DNA from: Portibacter marinus
GTDB lineage: Bacteria; Bacteroidota; Bacteroidia; Chitinophagales; Saprospiraceae
Length of the DNA stretch: 64,000 nt
NCBI RefSeq assembly: GCF_021533195.1
Contig: NZ_JAJNKB010000001.1
Coordinates: 953,656 to 1,017,655 of the forward strand
Reading direction: 5' to 3'
In this document: one piece after another, positions 18,847-28,402 of the stretch
How positions within the stretch are numbered: the stretch's first letter is position 1
Layout: each line of letters opens with the position of its first letter
Notes under the pieces: generated by a model
Told to the model about the DNA's origin: nothing
Database searches by the model: none
The model's input: only the letters and a program-made list of their open reading frames with translations
Program-made: the position numbers and the translations under genes

Positions 18847-19578
18847 TTAGGCATCTAAATCGTATCCAAAATTCGATGCCGTTTCTCGAACCATTGGCCA
18901 AATCATCGCCACTTCCTCTTCATTCAGGTTCTCCTTCCACCTTCCCACTCGTTTACTATGATCATCTAGTGAGTACTCAACAGAAGTTTTGGCCTCAACA
19001 AATGCTTGATTGTTTTGATCTTGCACCCTTTGGGCCCAATGCTCAATAGTAGGATTCTCTAAATTAATATGCCTAAGTACAGCTTCGGCCCAGCTCTTTG
19101 AATTTCTGATCATGTCTTCAAAGTGTACCGTCTTGGCCACACTTTTTGCAGATTCATAAGATACGGTGTTAATATAATTCCAGTGATGGGCACATTGCAT
19201 GACCAATGGTTTTGATAACCATTTCTGCCAATCTGGTGGCCTGGGATGGTGACCCCAGTTTCTAGCTATACCTACTTTTAAGGAACAAATGGTGTCCAAA
19301 GGGTTCCTTACAATCCAAAATACCTGAACATCATGATCAAACTTATCTAAAAACTCATCTAAAGGGAATGACAGTCCATTTTTGCCAGGATATTTCGCAG
19401 TCTCTCGCGGCACTTTTATGGCTATGTGATTGCTGATCTCTAAATTCATAATCAAATCCATATCAGGTTCACTGTAATATTTAAATCCACCAATATCTTG
19501 AAATAATTCTCCAAAAATCGAAGTGCCGCTTCTTCCACAACCTAAAACTAAAGCATGATTTTTCCCCTGACCTTTCAT
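18847..19578 (-). CDS. sulfotransferase family protein
   Basis: 243 residues. The N-terminus has the PAPS 5'-phosphosulfate loop (LVLGCGRSGTSIFGELF, residues about 10-26), and VFWIVRNPLDTICSLK (about 90-105) matches the 3'-phosphate-binding strand and helix. The enzyme should transfer sulfate from PAPS to a hydroxyl group, but the acceptor (glycan, lipid or small molecule) cannot be told. There is no signal peptide. It is divergent from the AhpD-like gene with a 40-base gap, so both promoters are squeezed together. Confidence 0.85.
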   Translation of the reverse strand: MKGQGKNHALVLGCGRSGTSIFGELFQDIGGFKYYSEPDMDLIMNLEISNHIAIKVPRETAKYPGKNGLSFPLDEFLDKFDHDVQVFWIVRNPLDTICSLKVGIARNWGHHPRPPDWQKWLSKPLVMQCAHHWNYINTVSYESAKSVAKTVHFEDMIRNSKSWAEAVLRHINLENPTIEHWAQRVQDQNNQAFVEAKTSVEYSLDDHSKRVGRWKENLNEEEVAMIWPMVRETASNFGYDLDA

Positions 19579-19618
19579 TTGCTTTTTTACTTTTACAACA
19601 ATAAAAATAAACAGTTCA

Positions 19619-20224
19619 ATGAGAAAACCACTAGTCGATCCTATTCCGGAAACAGATTCCTCTATTGTGGAAATGGTGAAATTCTATAATGAGACATTGG
19701 GCTTTTGCCCCAACAGTATTAAAACCATGCAAAGAAGACCAAGGATTGCTGCGGCTTTTGTAGAGATGAACAAAGCGGTGATGGAAAATAAAGGTCGAGT
19801 CACCAGTGCCTTGAAGAGATTGATCGCATACGTTAGCAGCCATGCAACAGGTTGCCAATACTGTCAGGCACATGGCATTCGTGCTGCAGAAAGGTATGGA
19901 GCTGAAAGACAGAAGATTGAGAACATCTGGTCATATAAGTCTCATCCCGCATTTAGCGAAGCTGAAAGAGCGGCACTAGATCTCTCCATCGCTGCATCCG
20001 CAGTCCCGAATGCCGTAGATGAGGAAATAAGTGAGCGCGTGCGAAAATATTGGGATGAGGGAGAAATCGTAGAAATGATGGGTGTGATCGCATTGTTCGG
20101 ATATCTAAACAGATGGAATGATTCGATGGCTACAACGATCGAGAAAGATGCTATTGCCAGTGGAGACCAATGGCTTAAGGAAAAAACCAATTGGGATGGT
20201 GGCAAACACCTTAGAGATACTTAG
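19619..20224 (+). CDS. carboxymuconolactone decarboxylase/AhpD-like peroxidase-related protein
   Basis: 201 residues, all-helical, with the AhpD-type CxxC plus His motif (SHATGCQYCQAHG, around residues 74-86), the redox centre of the family. The following region (FSEAERAALDLSIAASAVPNAV, then IVEMMGVIALFGYLNRWNDSM) matches the conserved second half of the domain. Members act as disulfide-linked peroxidase partners or decarboxylases; here a role in peroxide or electrophile defence is most likely. The 3' end overlaps the convergent GH20 gene by 14 bases. Confidence 0.85.
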   Translation: MRKPLVDPIPETDSSIVEMVKFYNETLGFCPNSIKTMQRRPRIAAAFVEMNKAVMENKGRVTSALKRLIAYVSSHATGCQYCQAHGIRAAERYGAERQKIENIWSYKSHPAFSEAERAALDLSIAASAVPNAVDEEISERVRKYWDEGEIVEMMGVIALFGYLNRWNDSMATTIEKDAIASGDQWLKEKTNWDGGKHLRDT

Positions 20225-22259
20225 TTTTTATCTTTTCAATCAATAGAATTTCAGGATAAAATTGCCAGTCAAAATTTAAGGATTGGTTGGCATTATGCGT
20301 GTGGTGATCTTGATCTAATATATAATTATCCGGTTTATTCAAGATCCGTGCTTGACCATAAACAGATTCCAATTCCTTGCGCAATTGCTCAAAATTCTTT
20401 GGCAATTTTTTAATCGCATTCAATGCCTGCTCCTCCATATCCGCAGACGACCGGTCATAATTCTCGAGTAGGATGAGGGATTCGAAAGAGAATTTTACCA
20501 ATTCATTGACTTGCTGATAAACCTCAAGCGTGTATGAACTCCTTTGTGCATTTTCAAGCGCATTTTCAATGATCAATTCCACTTCTTTTACAGTTTCAAG
20601 ATGTCGGTGCGCTTCATTCATTCGTTCCTCATGTTTTTCTGTCCAGGTACCTTTTTGCGAAGGGTCTGGCAATTCAATAACAGCTTCTTCACCCGGACGA
20701 TCATATTTCCGAAGATTGTTACGAGATTCACCACTTTCCAACAAAGCATTTTTCCAGAATGCCACAGGTTCCTCCAGGCGATCTATAAACACAAACGAAG
20801 AATCCACCAGTTCGTGTCCAAAAGTGCGATGTCGAAACACCTCTTTGACCTCTTCCACACTTTTACTATCACCAGCCCACGCATACTCAGCAAAAGCTGC
20901 TATGCCCCGGCCATATAACTCAAAATGTGGTGAATCATCATCCCATAGGGTCAACAATAAACCTTTAAGTTCTTGGTCTATACTCGACAACGCAAAGGAC
21001 CTAATATTTTCAATATTACTTTGGTTCTGAGGCATAAGAGACCACCTCGTCTGCCCAGCTGTTGCTCCCATCACTTCAAACCCCTTATCTGAGAACCATT
21101 CCATAGCCTTTAAATTTCCATAGGTTTCAGGAGTCTGATAATTCCATCTCATATAGATGCAATTCTTTGGAAAAAGATCGATAAACTCAATCAACTTTTC
21201 CTCATTTTGCTGCCAGATCGAATCCACTTGGTCCTTTGCAATAGTTCTATCAAACATTGGCCTATAAACCCCTGCATGCTTCAAAGGCATATCATCCCAA
21301 AATATTGGTGTTCTTCCCTGTCGATCTGCATATGTACAAACTTTTTCCAACCAATTTAATTGCAATTCCAATGGAGACTGACCACTATTTCTTCCTGTCG
21401 TATGCACCTCATCTCCACCAATGTGTAGGTACTGACCATGAGGGAAAGCGTCCAATGCGTCTCGATATAGATCAAACTGAACTTCATAGGTTCTTTCATC
21501 CAAGGGGTTAAACGCCCAATCGCTTTCAGGATCATCCCTTAGCTCTTTGTATTCATCGTGCTTTAAGATAAAAGACGCATGCCCCAGCCCTTGTACCAAT
21601 GGACTAATCCTAATATTTCTAGCTAAAGCATATTCACTTAAAGAGTGCCAGGACTCTTTACTTAGAGCATCTGGAGAAGCTACAGTGGGTTGGCGCTCGT
21701 ACAGCAACTTGTCTTCTATCTCCAGGATGATACCATTGATTTTATAACTGGCCAATCTATCCATCAATTGATAATAGTATTCCATCCTTTCCATATGATG
21801 TTTAACATCTATGTGAACAGCTCGATACTTTAAAGCTGGATAATCCACAATCAAGCAATTTGGAAGAGGCACTTTCTGGTCAATGGCATCTTCTCTTAAT
21901 TGCGTTAAGGATATTAAGCCATAGAACAAGCCAACGTGACCGTTTCCTACAATCTCGATTTTGTCGTCTTCAATTTTTAATTGATAACCTTCCTGATGAG
22001 GCATGGTGACTGAATCAATGGATAATATGATCCGGGCTTGCTTTTCATTGGATTTCTCTAAGTACTGGGGTAAAATTTCTTCGTCCAGTTCCGATTCTGA
22101 GAAGTAGCTTAACTTTTCTAATTTGTCAATGCCAGAATTTCCCCTCATTTCCATTTGACGAGGTGAAGGTAAAAGCATAAAATTACCAGCTTCTCTATTC
22201 TCTTGTATGCAAGAGACCAATACCATAAAGGTAAGTACGTAAATCAAATATTCTCTCAT
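20211..22259 (-). CDS. GH20 beta-N-acetylhexosaminidase-like lipoprotein
   Basis: 682 residues when started at the ATG at 22259. An in-frame upstream ATG exists at 22376, but it would run into the divergent enoyl-CoA hydratase gene. The later start gives a lipoprotein signal (REYLIYVLTFMVLVSC). A GH20b-type N-terminal domain is followed by the catalytic TIM barrel with the family's Asp-Glu pair in HIGGDEVH (about residue 278), then a long helical C-terminal part. The enzyme should release terminal N-acetylhexosamines from chitin or glycoconjugates by substrate-assisted catalysis, anchored in the envelope. No polysaccharide-utilisation (susCD) genes are nearby. Confidence 0.85.
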   Translation of the reverse strand: MREYLIYVLTFMVLVSCIQENREAGNFMLLPSPRQMEMRGNSGIDKLEKLSYFSESELDEEILPQYLEKSNEKQARIILSIDSVTMPHQEGYQLKIEDDKIEIVGNGHVGLFYGLISLTQLREDAIDQKVPLPNCLIVDYPALKYRAVHIDVKHHMERMEYYYQLMDRLASYKINGIILEIEDKLLYERQPTVASPDALSKESWHSLSEYALARNIRISPLVQGLGHASFILKHDEYKELRDDPESDWAFNPLDERTYEVQFDLYRDALDAFPHGQYLHIGGDEVHTTGRNSGQSPLELQLNWLEKVCTYADRQGRTPIFWDDMPLKHAGVYRPMFDRTIAKDQVDSIWQQNEEKLIEFIDLFPKNCIYMRWNYQTPETYGNLKAMEWFSDKGFEVMGATAGQTRWSLMPQNQSNIENIRSFALSSIDQELKGLLLTLWDDDSPHFELYGRGIAAFAEYAWAGDSKSVEEVKEVFRHRTFGHELVDSSFVFIDRLEEPVAFWKNALLESGESRNNLRKYDRPGEEAVIELPDPSQKGTWTEKHEERMNEAHRHLETVKEVELIIENALENAQRSSYTLEVYQQVNELVKFSFESLILLENYDRSSADMEEQALNAIKKLPKNFEQLRKELESVYGQARILNKPDNYILDQDHHTHNANQSLNFDWQFYPEILLIEKIKTKYL

Positions 22260-22280
22260 GCTTAAATTTACTAAGATAGA

Positions 22281-23063
22281 ATGAATAAACCTTATATTTG
22301 GGTTATGGAAGGTTATGTTAGGTCGATCGTTGACGAGAACGGAATAGGGACGATAGAATTTTTTCATCCAGCCCATAATTCACTCCCCGGATACTTACTT
22401 GCATCATTAGAGGAAGAGATACAAAAGTTATCTCAAGATGATGGTTGTGAAGTGATTATTCTTAAAAGTGGGGGTGACCGTACGTTTTGTGCTGGTGCTT
22501 CATTTGATGAATTGCTAGGTATTACGGACGCTTCTGAGGGAAAAATGTTTTTCAGTGGATTTGCCAATGTCATTAATGCCATGCGAAAATGTCAGAAACT
22601 GTTTATTGGTAGAGTGCAAGGAAAAGCAGTAGGTGGGGGAGTGGGCATTGCCTCAGCAGTAGATTATTGCTTTGCCACTAAGTTTGCAAGTGTTAAGTTA
22701 AGTGAGTTAGGAATAGGAATTGGGCCATTTGTCATCGGCCCAGCTGTGCAAAGAAAAATTGGCCTCAGTGCATTTACAGAACTGACATTGACGTTCACCC
22801 GTTTTTTTGACTATGAATGGTGTTCGGAAAAGGGTCTATATCATCAGGTTTTCAATGATGCCAGAGAAATGGATGTAGCGATATTAAAATTTGCCAAAGA
22901 GCTCGCCCGCACCAATCCTGAAGCAAGAAAAGCTTGTAAAAGAATATTTTGGGAAGGAACTGATCATTGGGACCAGCTGCTGGAGTACCGCGCTGCTGAA
23001 AGTGGCAGATTGGTGCTGTCCGATTTTACAAAGAAAACATTGGCACAAATTAAAAGCCAATAA
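22281..23063 (+). CDS. enoyl-CoA hydratase/isomerase family protein
   Basis: 260 residues with the crotonase fold. FCAGASFDEL is the CoA-binding, oxyanion-hole segment, and GRVQGKAVGGGVGIASAVDYCFAT is the second oxyanion-hole glycine stretch. SELGIGIGPFVIGPAVQRKIG is the variant seen in Bacteroidota paralogues. It should add water to, or isomerise, an enoyl-CoA; the exact substrate (fatty acid or branched-chain amino acid breakdown) is not clear. A second ATG at 22305 follows a TATATTTG box by four bases, so the true start may be there, removing eight residues. It is divergent from the GH20 gene and convergent with the Lrp regulator. Confidence 0.85.
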   Translation: MNKPYIWVMEGYVRSIVDENGIGTIEFFHPAHNSLPGYLLASLEEEIQKLSQDDGCEVIILKSGGDRTFCAGASFDELLGITDASEGKMFFSGFANVINAMRKCQKLFIGRVQGKAVGGGVGIASAVDYCFATKFASVKLSELGIGIGPFVIGPAVQRKIGLSAFTELTLTFTRFFDYEWCSEKGLYHQVFNDAREMDVAILKFAKELARTNPEARKACKRIFWEGTDHWDQLLEYRAAESGRLVLSDFTKKTLAQIKSQ

Positions 23064-23066
23064 AGT

Positions 23067-23531
23067 TTAATACTCTAATGGTATCTTATTACTGTGTTTG
23101 GGAATAGACAATGAAAGCAACGAGTCAATCTTACTGATGTTTTTCACCGTAAACAGCTTCTCAGTTACAAATTGATTGTATTCCTCCATATTTTTCACCA
23201 GTACTTTCAATACGAAGTCAGCTCCTCCTGTAACATAGTGACATTCCATCACCTCAGGAAAGGAAATGACCTGAGCGACAATGATATCTACAGCTTCCTT
23301 CGAGTGCTCCTTAATGGACAGGTGAACAAATGCAAACAGGCCTTTATCTACTTTTTTTGGATTGATCTTCGCGATGTATTTTTCAATGACACCGTCTGCT
23401 TCCAGTTTCTTGATTCGGTTAAAGATGGGTGTGGTCGATAGCTTGAGTTGCTGAGCCATATCGCGAATGGTCATCCGACCATCTTGTTGTAACATATCGA
23501 TGATCTGATAGTCGATTTTATCAAGTTTCAT
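23067..23531 (-). CDS. Lrp/AsnC family transcriptional regulator
   Basis: 154 residues. An N-terminal winged helix (IIDMLQQDGRMTIRDMAQQLKLSTTPIFNRIKKLEADGVIEKY) is followed by a RAM ligand-binding domain (VHLSIKEHS, VMECHYVTGGADFVLKVLV). Such proteins respond to amino acids and control their metabolism. It lies divergently from a MarR-family gene with a 140-base gap, and 4 kb from 4-hydroxyphenylpyruvate dioxygenase, so aromatic amino acid breakdown is a possible target (inference). Confidence 0.92.
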   Translation of the reverse strand: MKLDKIDYQIIDMLQQDGRMTIRDMAQQLKLSTTPIFNRIKKLEADGVIEKYIAKINPKKVDKGLFAFVHLSIKEHSKEAVDIIVAQVISFPEVMECHYVTGGADFVLKVLVKNMEEYNQFVTEKLFTVKNISKIDSLLSLSIPKHSNKIPLEY

Positions 23532-23671
23532 GTTAAGGGTGATGTTTTGATCAATTAATAAAGAAAATCGTTATTAATAGGCTTATATAAAGTAAGTTAT
23601 TAATTATAACGAGCAAGATAAAGAAAATTGTTCTAAGCACGGATGAGAGGGATGAATTTGTAGATGAGTGA

Positions 23672-24121
23672 ATGTATATTTGCGACATGCAAGCGGAAAA
23701 CAACAAGATTGGGTTTTATCTTGAACGAACGACGAGATTGGTTAAATTGAATTTTCACCAGGTTTTCAAGAATGAAGGATTGAGTCTTACACCCGAACAA
23801 TGGGTGGTTCTAGACTTACTCAATTCTTGCAACGGATTAAGTCAGTCAGAGTTGGCCGAACAGTCTTTTAAAGATGCACCGAGTATCAGCAGGATCATAG
23901 ATGTATTGGCGAAGAAAAAGTATGTTGAGCGTAGATCTGCGGAAAACGACAGGCGTAAGTTTATCATCTATTTGACGAAAGAAGGTAGAGCTAAAGTTGA
24001 GGAATTGTTGCCTATGGTCAATGATTTGCGATCAAAGTCCTGGGATGGGCTGTCGACGGAAGATTATAGGGAATTCATCAGAATCATCAATCAGGTTTTT
24101 GAAAATATGAGTCAGGATTAG
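23672..24121 (+). CDS. MarR family transcriptional regulator
   Basis: 149 residues with the MarR winged-helix core: LTPEQWVVLDLL, NGLSQSELAEQSFKDAPSISRIIDVLAKKKYVERR, then the wing with AENDRRKFIIYLTKEG. It is a dimeric repressor whose ligand is usually a phenolic or lipid compound. The start could also be the ATG at 23687. That codon sits four bases after TATATTTG (23675-23682) and would give a leaderless message. The same spot carries TTGC-GAC-ATGCAA, close to the palindrome at the hppD promoter, which suggests that this protein may control both itself and hppD. Confidence 0.9.
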   Translation: MYICDMQAENNKIGFYLERTTRLVKLNFHQVFKNEGLSLTPEQWVVLDLLNSCNGLSQSELAEQSFKDAPSISRIIDVLAKKKYVERRSAENDRRKFIIYLTKEGRAKVEELLPMVNDLRSKSWDGLSTEDYREFIRIINQVFENMSQD

Positions 24122-24330
24122 GAAAATGAGTGCGACATGAAGGGCAAGAACATGAGTTCTTTTGAAGCTTCATGCTTTCCATAAGTAAACAGTAAGGATT
24201 CAACCATTAACGTATAAATATCATTTGGCACTACCATGGACTATCTTCTCTTACATCAAAAATATCTTTCCTAAAATTTTAATTTTTTCTTAAAGTCAAT
24301 GTTTCATGCGTCCTTGCAACTTGCATTCCA

Positions 24331-26232
24331 CTACTGCCTAATTATGTCTCTTGCCTTTTCAAGCACTTTGTCTTCTCCACTTAAGAAGGATTCTATGGTC
24401 TCTTCTATCAATACATCAGGTTGTATGCCAAACCCGACAAACTCCCGCCCGTCCGGATACGTATCTTTTTTGGTACATATTCGTGCAGTCCCACCCCTTG
24501 GTAAATAAATTTTCAAAGGCTGACCTGTACTGCCAAAAGTAGGCTCACCAATGATTATCCCGAAACCAAGACCATCCAGTGCAATTAAAAAATCCTCTGC
24601 TGCCGATGCCGTTTGGTTTCCAATCAATACTACAAAGTTTTCAAAATTTAATTTCTTTTGTGGTTGAATGGTATCCGGTTCGCTGTTGTACCAATAGTTT
24701 CCAATTGCCACCTGCTTCGCCTTCAACTGCCAGTCATCTAGGATTGAATCCGGTTGATTTATATAGGTATTTCCCCAGGCTTTAAAAGAAGCTAGGTGTT
24801 CTCTAGTAGACCATTTAGAAGTAGCAAAAGGTTTATCGGCAAAATATTTCAATATTTGATATCCATGACTTGAATTACCTCCACCATTATTTCTCAAGTC
24901 TATGATATAATTGTCAAAAGCTTTTAAGGAATCAATAAGTTTCTCAAACCTATCTACGATGCTTCTGGATTGAAAGCTGGTAAGATTTAGATAGGCTGAA
25001 TTCTCATCCAGTTCTCTGAATTCTAACAATGAAGTATTTCTGGGCCAATCATGTGCCCACTCGAAAGGAGTATTACTTCTATTTCGGGTCAATGTAGCAT
25101 TTGATACCTTTCCATCTGGTGTACTATATTCAATCTTCACCTCTGAATTCTTATTACCCTTGAGTAACATCTGTACTCCGCGATTTAACCGTATATAATC
25201 AGTGGATGAGCTGATATAAGGCAGAATGCTGTCTTGCAAGTATTGTTCTACCCGTTTGTCATCTACTTTCACTATTATGGAACCTCTTGGTATCAAGGGT
25301 GCTAACTCTTTTGACATGTTTTGAACTACCGCTTTTCCACCTATTCTTTTCAATGATATCGATGGGTAATCATCATCTTTCGTGGGCGAATATATGTTGG
25401 TATGTCCATCTTCAAGTAGAGCACAAACGAATTCTAGCTTCTTGAAATATTCATGATTACTTTGGTCCTTTATTATTTTGGGAAGGTATTCATAGTAGAT
25501 CTGCTCCCAATCTAGGTCTGGGACTTGATCGAAAAAGGCAAAGTTGTATTTCACTTCATTCCAAAAGTGATTAAATCCGACAACCCTTTCAGTGATAGTT
25601 AGGGGTTTATCTGAGGGTCTGTACATTTGAAATTTTTCTGCAATCAGATGATCTGCAAGTCCTTCAATTATTAAATTCAATTTCTTAAAAATTCTTTGTA
25701 CCTCCTTATCCTCCTCTTTACTATTGAATCTTCCATTAGGCAAATACTTAAATAAAAGAGGAGCATAAATGGAAAATACTGTAACATCATCTCTGAAAAA
25801 AACATGGATAATATTGTTTTCTAAAGAGTCATGCTTCATATAATAAAATCCGTTTTCTAACTGCTTTCCGCTATATACACCTATACCTTTCACCATTTTC
25901 CAAAGTGAATCAATCTCAGGTTTGTCACCATTTAACAATTGAATTGTGATTTGATCACTTTCCTCAACCCAAGTATGTAGTTTGATTGAAGTTTTAGAAA
26001 TCAGAGATTTTTTTGAACTATTGAAAGTGCTAGTAACTTGTTTACTGAATTCGATTCCGTTCAAAGATTTAAGAGCGTTGTTGATCAAATTTACTTCCAA
26101 ACGTCCGAATTCTTTGATAAACAAGATATCAGGATAACCCTTATCCATTTCATCAAAAACATCCAGATTCTGCCCACACATTGACATACAACCAATTGAT
26201 AAAAAGAAGGTAGTGATTAGAACGATTCTCAT
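24331..26232 (-). CDS. S41 family peptidase (C-terminal processing protease type)
   Basis: 633 residues with a signal peptide (MRIVLITTFFLSIGCMSMCGQ). The C-terminal third is a tail-specific-protease-type domain: YIIDLRNNGGGNSSHGYQI, then NQTASAAEDFLIAL with the likely nucleophile Ser in ASAAE, and GEPTFGSTGQP. The middle probably contains a degenerate PDZ-like region (LIPRGSIIVKVDDKRVEQYL). Exported proteases of this group act on periplasmic or outer-membrane substrates, but the target is unknown. The AraC regulator lies 69 bases upstream in the same direction, so they could share a transcript. Confidence 0.85.
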   Translation of the reverse strand: MRIVLITTFFLSIGCMSMCGQNLDVFDEMDKGYPDILFIKEFGRLEVNLINNALKSLNGIEFSKQVTSTFNSSKKSLISKTSIKLHTWVEESDQITIQLLNGDKPEIDSLWKMVKGIGVYSGKQLENGFYYMKHDSLENNIIHVFFRDDVTVFSIYAPLLFKYLPNGRFNSKEEDKEVQRIFKKLNLIIEGLADHLIAEKFQMYRPSDKPLTITERVVGFNHFWNEVKYNFAFFDQVPDLDWEQIYYEYLPKIIKDQSNHEYFKKLEFVCALLEDGHTNIYSPTKDDDYPSISLKRIGGKAVVQNMSKELAPLIPRGSIIVKVDDKRVEQYLQDSILPYISSSTDYIRLNRGVQMLLKGNKNSEVKIEYSTPDGKVSNATLTRNRSNTPFEWAHDWPRNTSLLEFRELDENSAYLNLTSFQSRSIVDRFEKLIDSLKAFDNYIIDLRNNGGGNSSHGYQILKYFADKPFATSKWSTREHLASFKAWGNTYINQPDSILDDWQLKAKQVAIGNYWYNSEPDTIQPQKKLNFENFVVLIGNQTASAAEDFLIALDGLGFGIIIGEPTFGSTGQPLKIYLPRGGTARICTKKDTYPDGREFVGFGIQPDVLIEETIESFLSGEDKVLEKARDIIRQ

Positions 26233-26301
26233 ATCTAGTTGAGTTTATGTCGCAAAGTAAGCTTTTACCTTTAGTCATCATTGTAAAAACCCGACACCTA
26301 T

Positions 26302-27117
26302 TTAAGTGGAAACAAAAACTTTATCATCGATGGACCGGATGTCCCTGGCCAGGCTTGTTGGCGATTTTCCGGTGAAGTAATAAATGTCCTTGTGCATGTG
26401 ACTTTCATCATAAAAATTGAATCCGTAAGCCAGGTCACTGAGCTTATAACCAGTATCCTTTGTTTGTATTTGATGCATTATCTTTCTAAATCTTAGAATC
26501 TTTAAATATTGCTTTGGTGAAATTCCAAAGTAAGCTTTCATCGTCCTTTGCAACTTCCTCTCTGAACAATTTAATGTTGTAGTAATATCTCTAACGCATT
26601 GTGACTCACATGAATGCATCGCATGCATACATGCCGTTACAAAAGAGTGATCAAACTCTTTAAGATGACGAAGTAAGAAAGATTCAATCCACCTTCCCCT
26701 GGTATTCAGATTCTCAAACTCAAATACTCGACTAAAAAAATCCTTTGCCTGGTGGCCAAATGTTTCAAGTAAAATATCATCAATAATGTAGTCTTCAGGA
26801 TGATAATTAAAAAAGGAGTGAAAACCAAGGGGAGAAAAATCGATACAAATCTCGTCCAGAGGTGCTTCAGTGGTAAAGTGATGAGGCCTGAGATAAAATC
26901 CTGATAAGTACGAATTTATACCTGAAGAATATTTATTTATGAACCCTCCTTGTGGTTGCCTTTCTAGATTACTCTTATTTAAAATACCCAAACATACATT
27001 GGTATTGCTGTAAGAAGTATTGATGCTTCCTTTGGACTTAGATTGATTAAAGAGAATGTATTGGACGTAAGGTATTAATGCCGGCGAGATAATTTCATAA
27101 GTGGAAGAAATGATCAT
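26302..27117 (-). CDS. AraC family transcriptional regulator
   Basis: 271 residues. The C-terminal 100 residues form two helix-turn-helix motifs (VRDITTTLNCSERKLQRTMKAYFGISPKQYLKILRFRKIMHQI, then LSDLAYGFNFYDESHMHKDIYYFTGKSPTSL). The N-terminal half resembles the uncharacterised ligand-binding domain common in Bacteroidota AraC proteins. It is divergent from hppD with a 99-base gap that holds a strong promoter and two palindromes, so it could regulate hppD, itself or the S41 peptidase gene. Confidence 0.9.
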   Translation of the reverse strand: MIISSTYEIISPALIPYVQYILFNQSKSKGSINTSYSNTNVCLGILNKSNLERQPQGGFINKYSSGINSYLSGFYLRPHHFTTEAPLDEICIDFSPLGFHSFFNYHPEDYIIDDILLETFGHQAKDFFSRVFEFENLNTRGRWIESFLLRHLKEFDHSFVTACMHAMHSCESQCVRDITTTLNCSERKLQRTMKAYFGISPKQYLKILRFRKIMHQIQTKDTGYKLSDLAYGFNFYDESHMHKDIYYFTGKSPTSLARDIRSIDDKVFVST

Positions 27118-27146
27118 AAAAAATGTGTTACTCTAATATAAATGTA

Positions 27147-27177
27147 TTGACCTTTATCACAAAATTTCATATATTTG
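27147..27177 (+). promoter_or_regulatory. hppD promoter
   Basis: TTG (27147-27149), a 20-base spacer and TATATTTG (27170-27177) fit the Bacteroidota promoter consensus in sequence and spacing. The expected start of transcription is near 27182, leaving a leader of about 35 bases before hppD. Confidence 0.75.
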
Positions 27178-27201
27178 CATATGCAACTATTGTATATGCA
27201 A
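27175..27201. promoter_or_regulatory. pair of operator-like palindromes at the hppD promoter
   Basis: TTGCATATGCAA (27175-27186) is a perfect 12-base palindrome overlapping the end of the -7 box. TTGTATATGCAA (27190-27201) is a near copy 15 bases further on. The position over the transcription start suggests repression. Candidate binders encoded nearby are MarR (23672), AraC (26302) and Lrp (23067). Confidence 0.6.
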
Positions 27202-27216
27202 TTAAATAAATAGAAT

Positions 27217-28347
27217 ATGAAAAGTTTTGCAATATCAGAGGAGGAGAAAAAGGCTTCAGAAGAATTTATGCCTATTAATGGTACAGATTATGTAGAATTT
27301 TATGTCAGCAATTCAAAACAAGCTGCACACTTCTACAAGACTGCTATGGGGTTTAGATCATTGGCATATAGTGGACTGGAAACTGGCAACAGAGAGTTTG
27401 AGTCATACGTAGTCATTCAAGATAAAATACGTTTTGTATTTACATCTCCCCTGAAAGGCGGAACTGAAATTGGAAGACATATTGACAGGCACGGAGACGG
27501 TGTAAAAGTAGTGGCTTTATGGGTGGATGATGCCAGACATGCCTATGATCAGGCTATGAGTAGAGGTGCAAAGTCATTCTTTGAGCCTATGGAAGAGAAG
27601 GATAAAGATGGTTCAGTGGTTAGAGCTGCAATTCACACTTATGGTGATGTTGTACATGTCTTTGTCGAAAGAAAGGATTACAATGGTGTTTTTCTTCCTG
27701 GCTATCGTCAATGGAATTCAGATTATCAAACGGAATCTACGGGGCTGAAGTATGTTGACCATATGGTAGGGAATGTGGAAGAGGGCCATATGAATCAATG
27801 GGTCAATTTTTATGAGGAAGTACTTGGCTTTAAGCAAATACTATCTTTTGATGACAAGGATATATCCACTGAGTATACCGCATTGATGAGCAAAGTGATG
27901 AGTAATGGCAATGGAAAGATTAAATTTCCGATCAATGAACCTGCTCCTGGATTGAAAAAATCTCAGGTTGACGAATATCTGGAATTTTACGATGGCGCCG
28001 GTGTTCAACATATTGCTGTTGCCACTGACGACATTATCAAAACTGTTACGGAATTGAAGTCTAGAGGCATCGAATTTTTACAAGTTCCTCAAACCTATTA
28101 CGATGCTTTGACGGAGCGCGTGGGAGAAATTGATGAAGATATTTCTGCGCTCGCAAAGTTGGGAATTTTAGTTGACCGTGACGAAGACGGGTATCTTTTA
28201 CAAATTTTCACCAAGACGGTCCAAGCGAGACCTACTATGTTCTTCGAGATTATTCAGAGGAAAGGAGCTAATTCATTTGGAAAGGGCAATTTCAAGGCAC
28301 TATTTGAAGCATTGGAAAGAGAGCAGGAATTGAGAGGGACATTGTAG
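27217..28347 (+). CDS. hppD: 4-hydroxyphenylpyruvate dioxygenase
   Basis: 376 residues, the family's normal length. There are two vicinal-oxygen-chelate halves. The Fe(II) ligands are recognisable as His in KYVDHMVGN (about residue 181), His in GVQHIAVATDD (about 264) and Glu in MFFEIIQRKG (about 343). The C-terminal motif with NSFGKGNFKALFEALEREQ is also typical. The enzyme turns 4-hydroxyphenylpyruvate into homogentisate, the second step of tyrosine breakdown, using oxygen. Homogentisate dioxygenase is not in the window, so the gene stands alone with its own promoter. Confidence 0.95.
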   Translation: MKSFAISEEEKKASEEFMPINGTDYVEFYVSNSKQAAHFYKTAMGFRSLAYSGLETGNREFESYVVIQDKIRFVFTSPLKGGTEIGRHIDRHGDGVKVVALWVDDARHAYDQAMSRGAKSFFEPMEEKDKDGSVVRAAIHTYGDVVHVFVERKDYNGVFLPGYRQWNSDYQTESTGLKYVDHMVGNVEEGHMNQWVNFYEEVLGFKQILSFDDKDISTEYTALMSKVMSNGNGKIKFPINEPAPGLKKSQVDEYLEFYDGAGVQHIAVATDDIIKTVTELKSRGIEFLQVPQTYYDALTERVGEIDEDISALAKLGILVDRDEDGYLLQIFTKTVQARPTMFFEIIQRKGANSFGKGNFKALFEALEREQELRGTL

Positions 28348-28402
28348 TAGGTGACTACCTAAGAAGTGGGTACGGACTTATTTCTTAATAACCACCTGCT
28401 TT

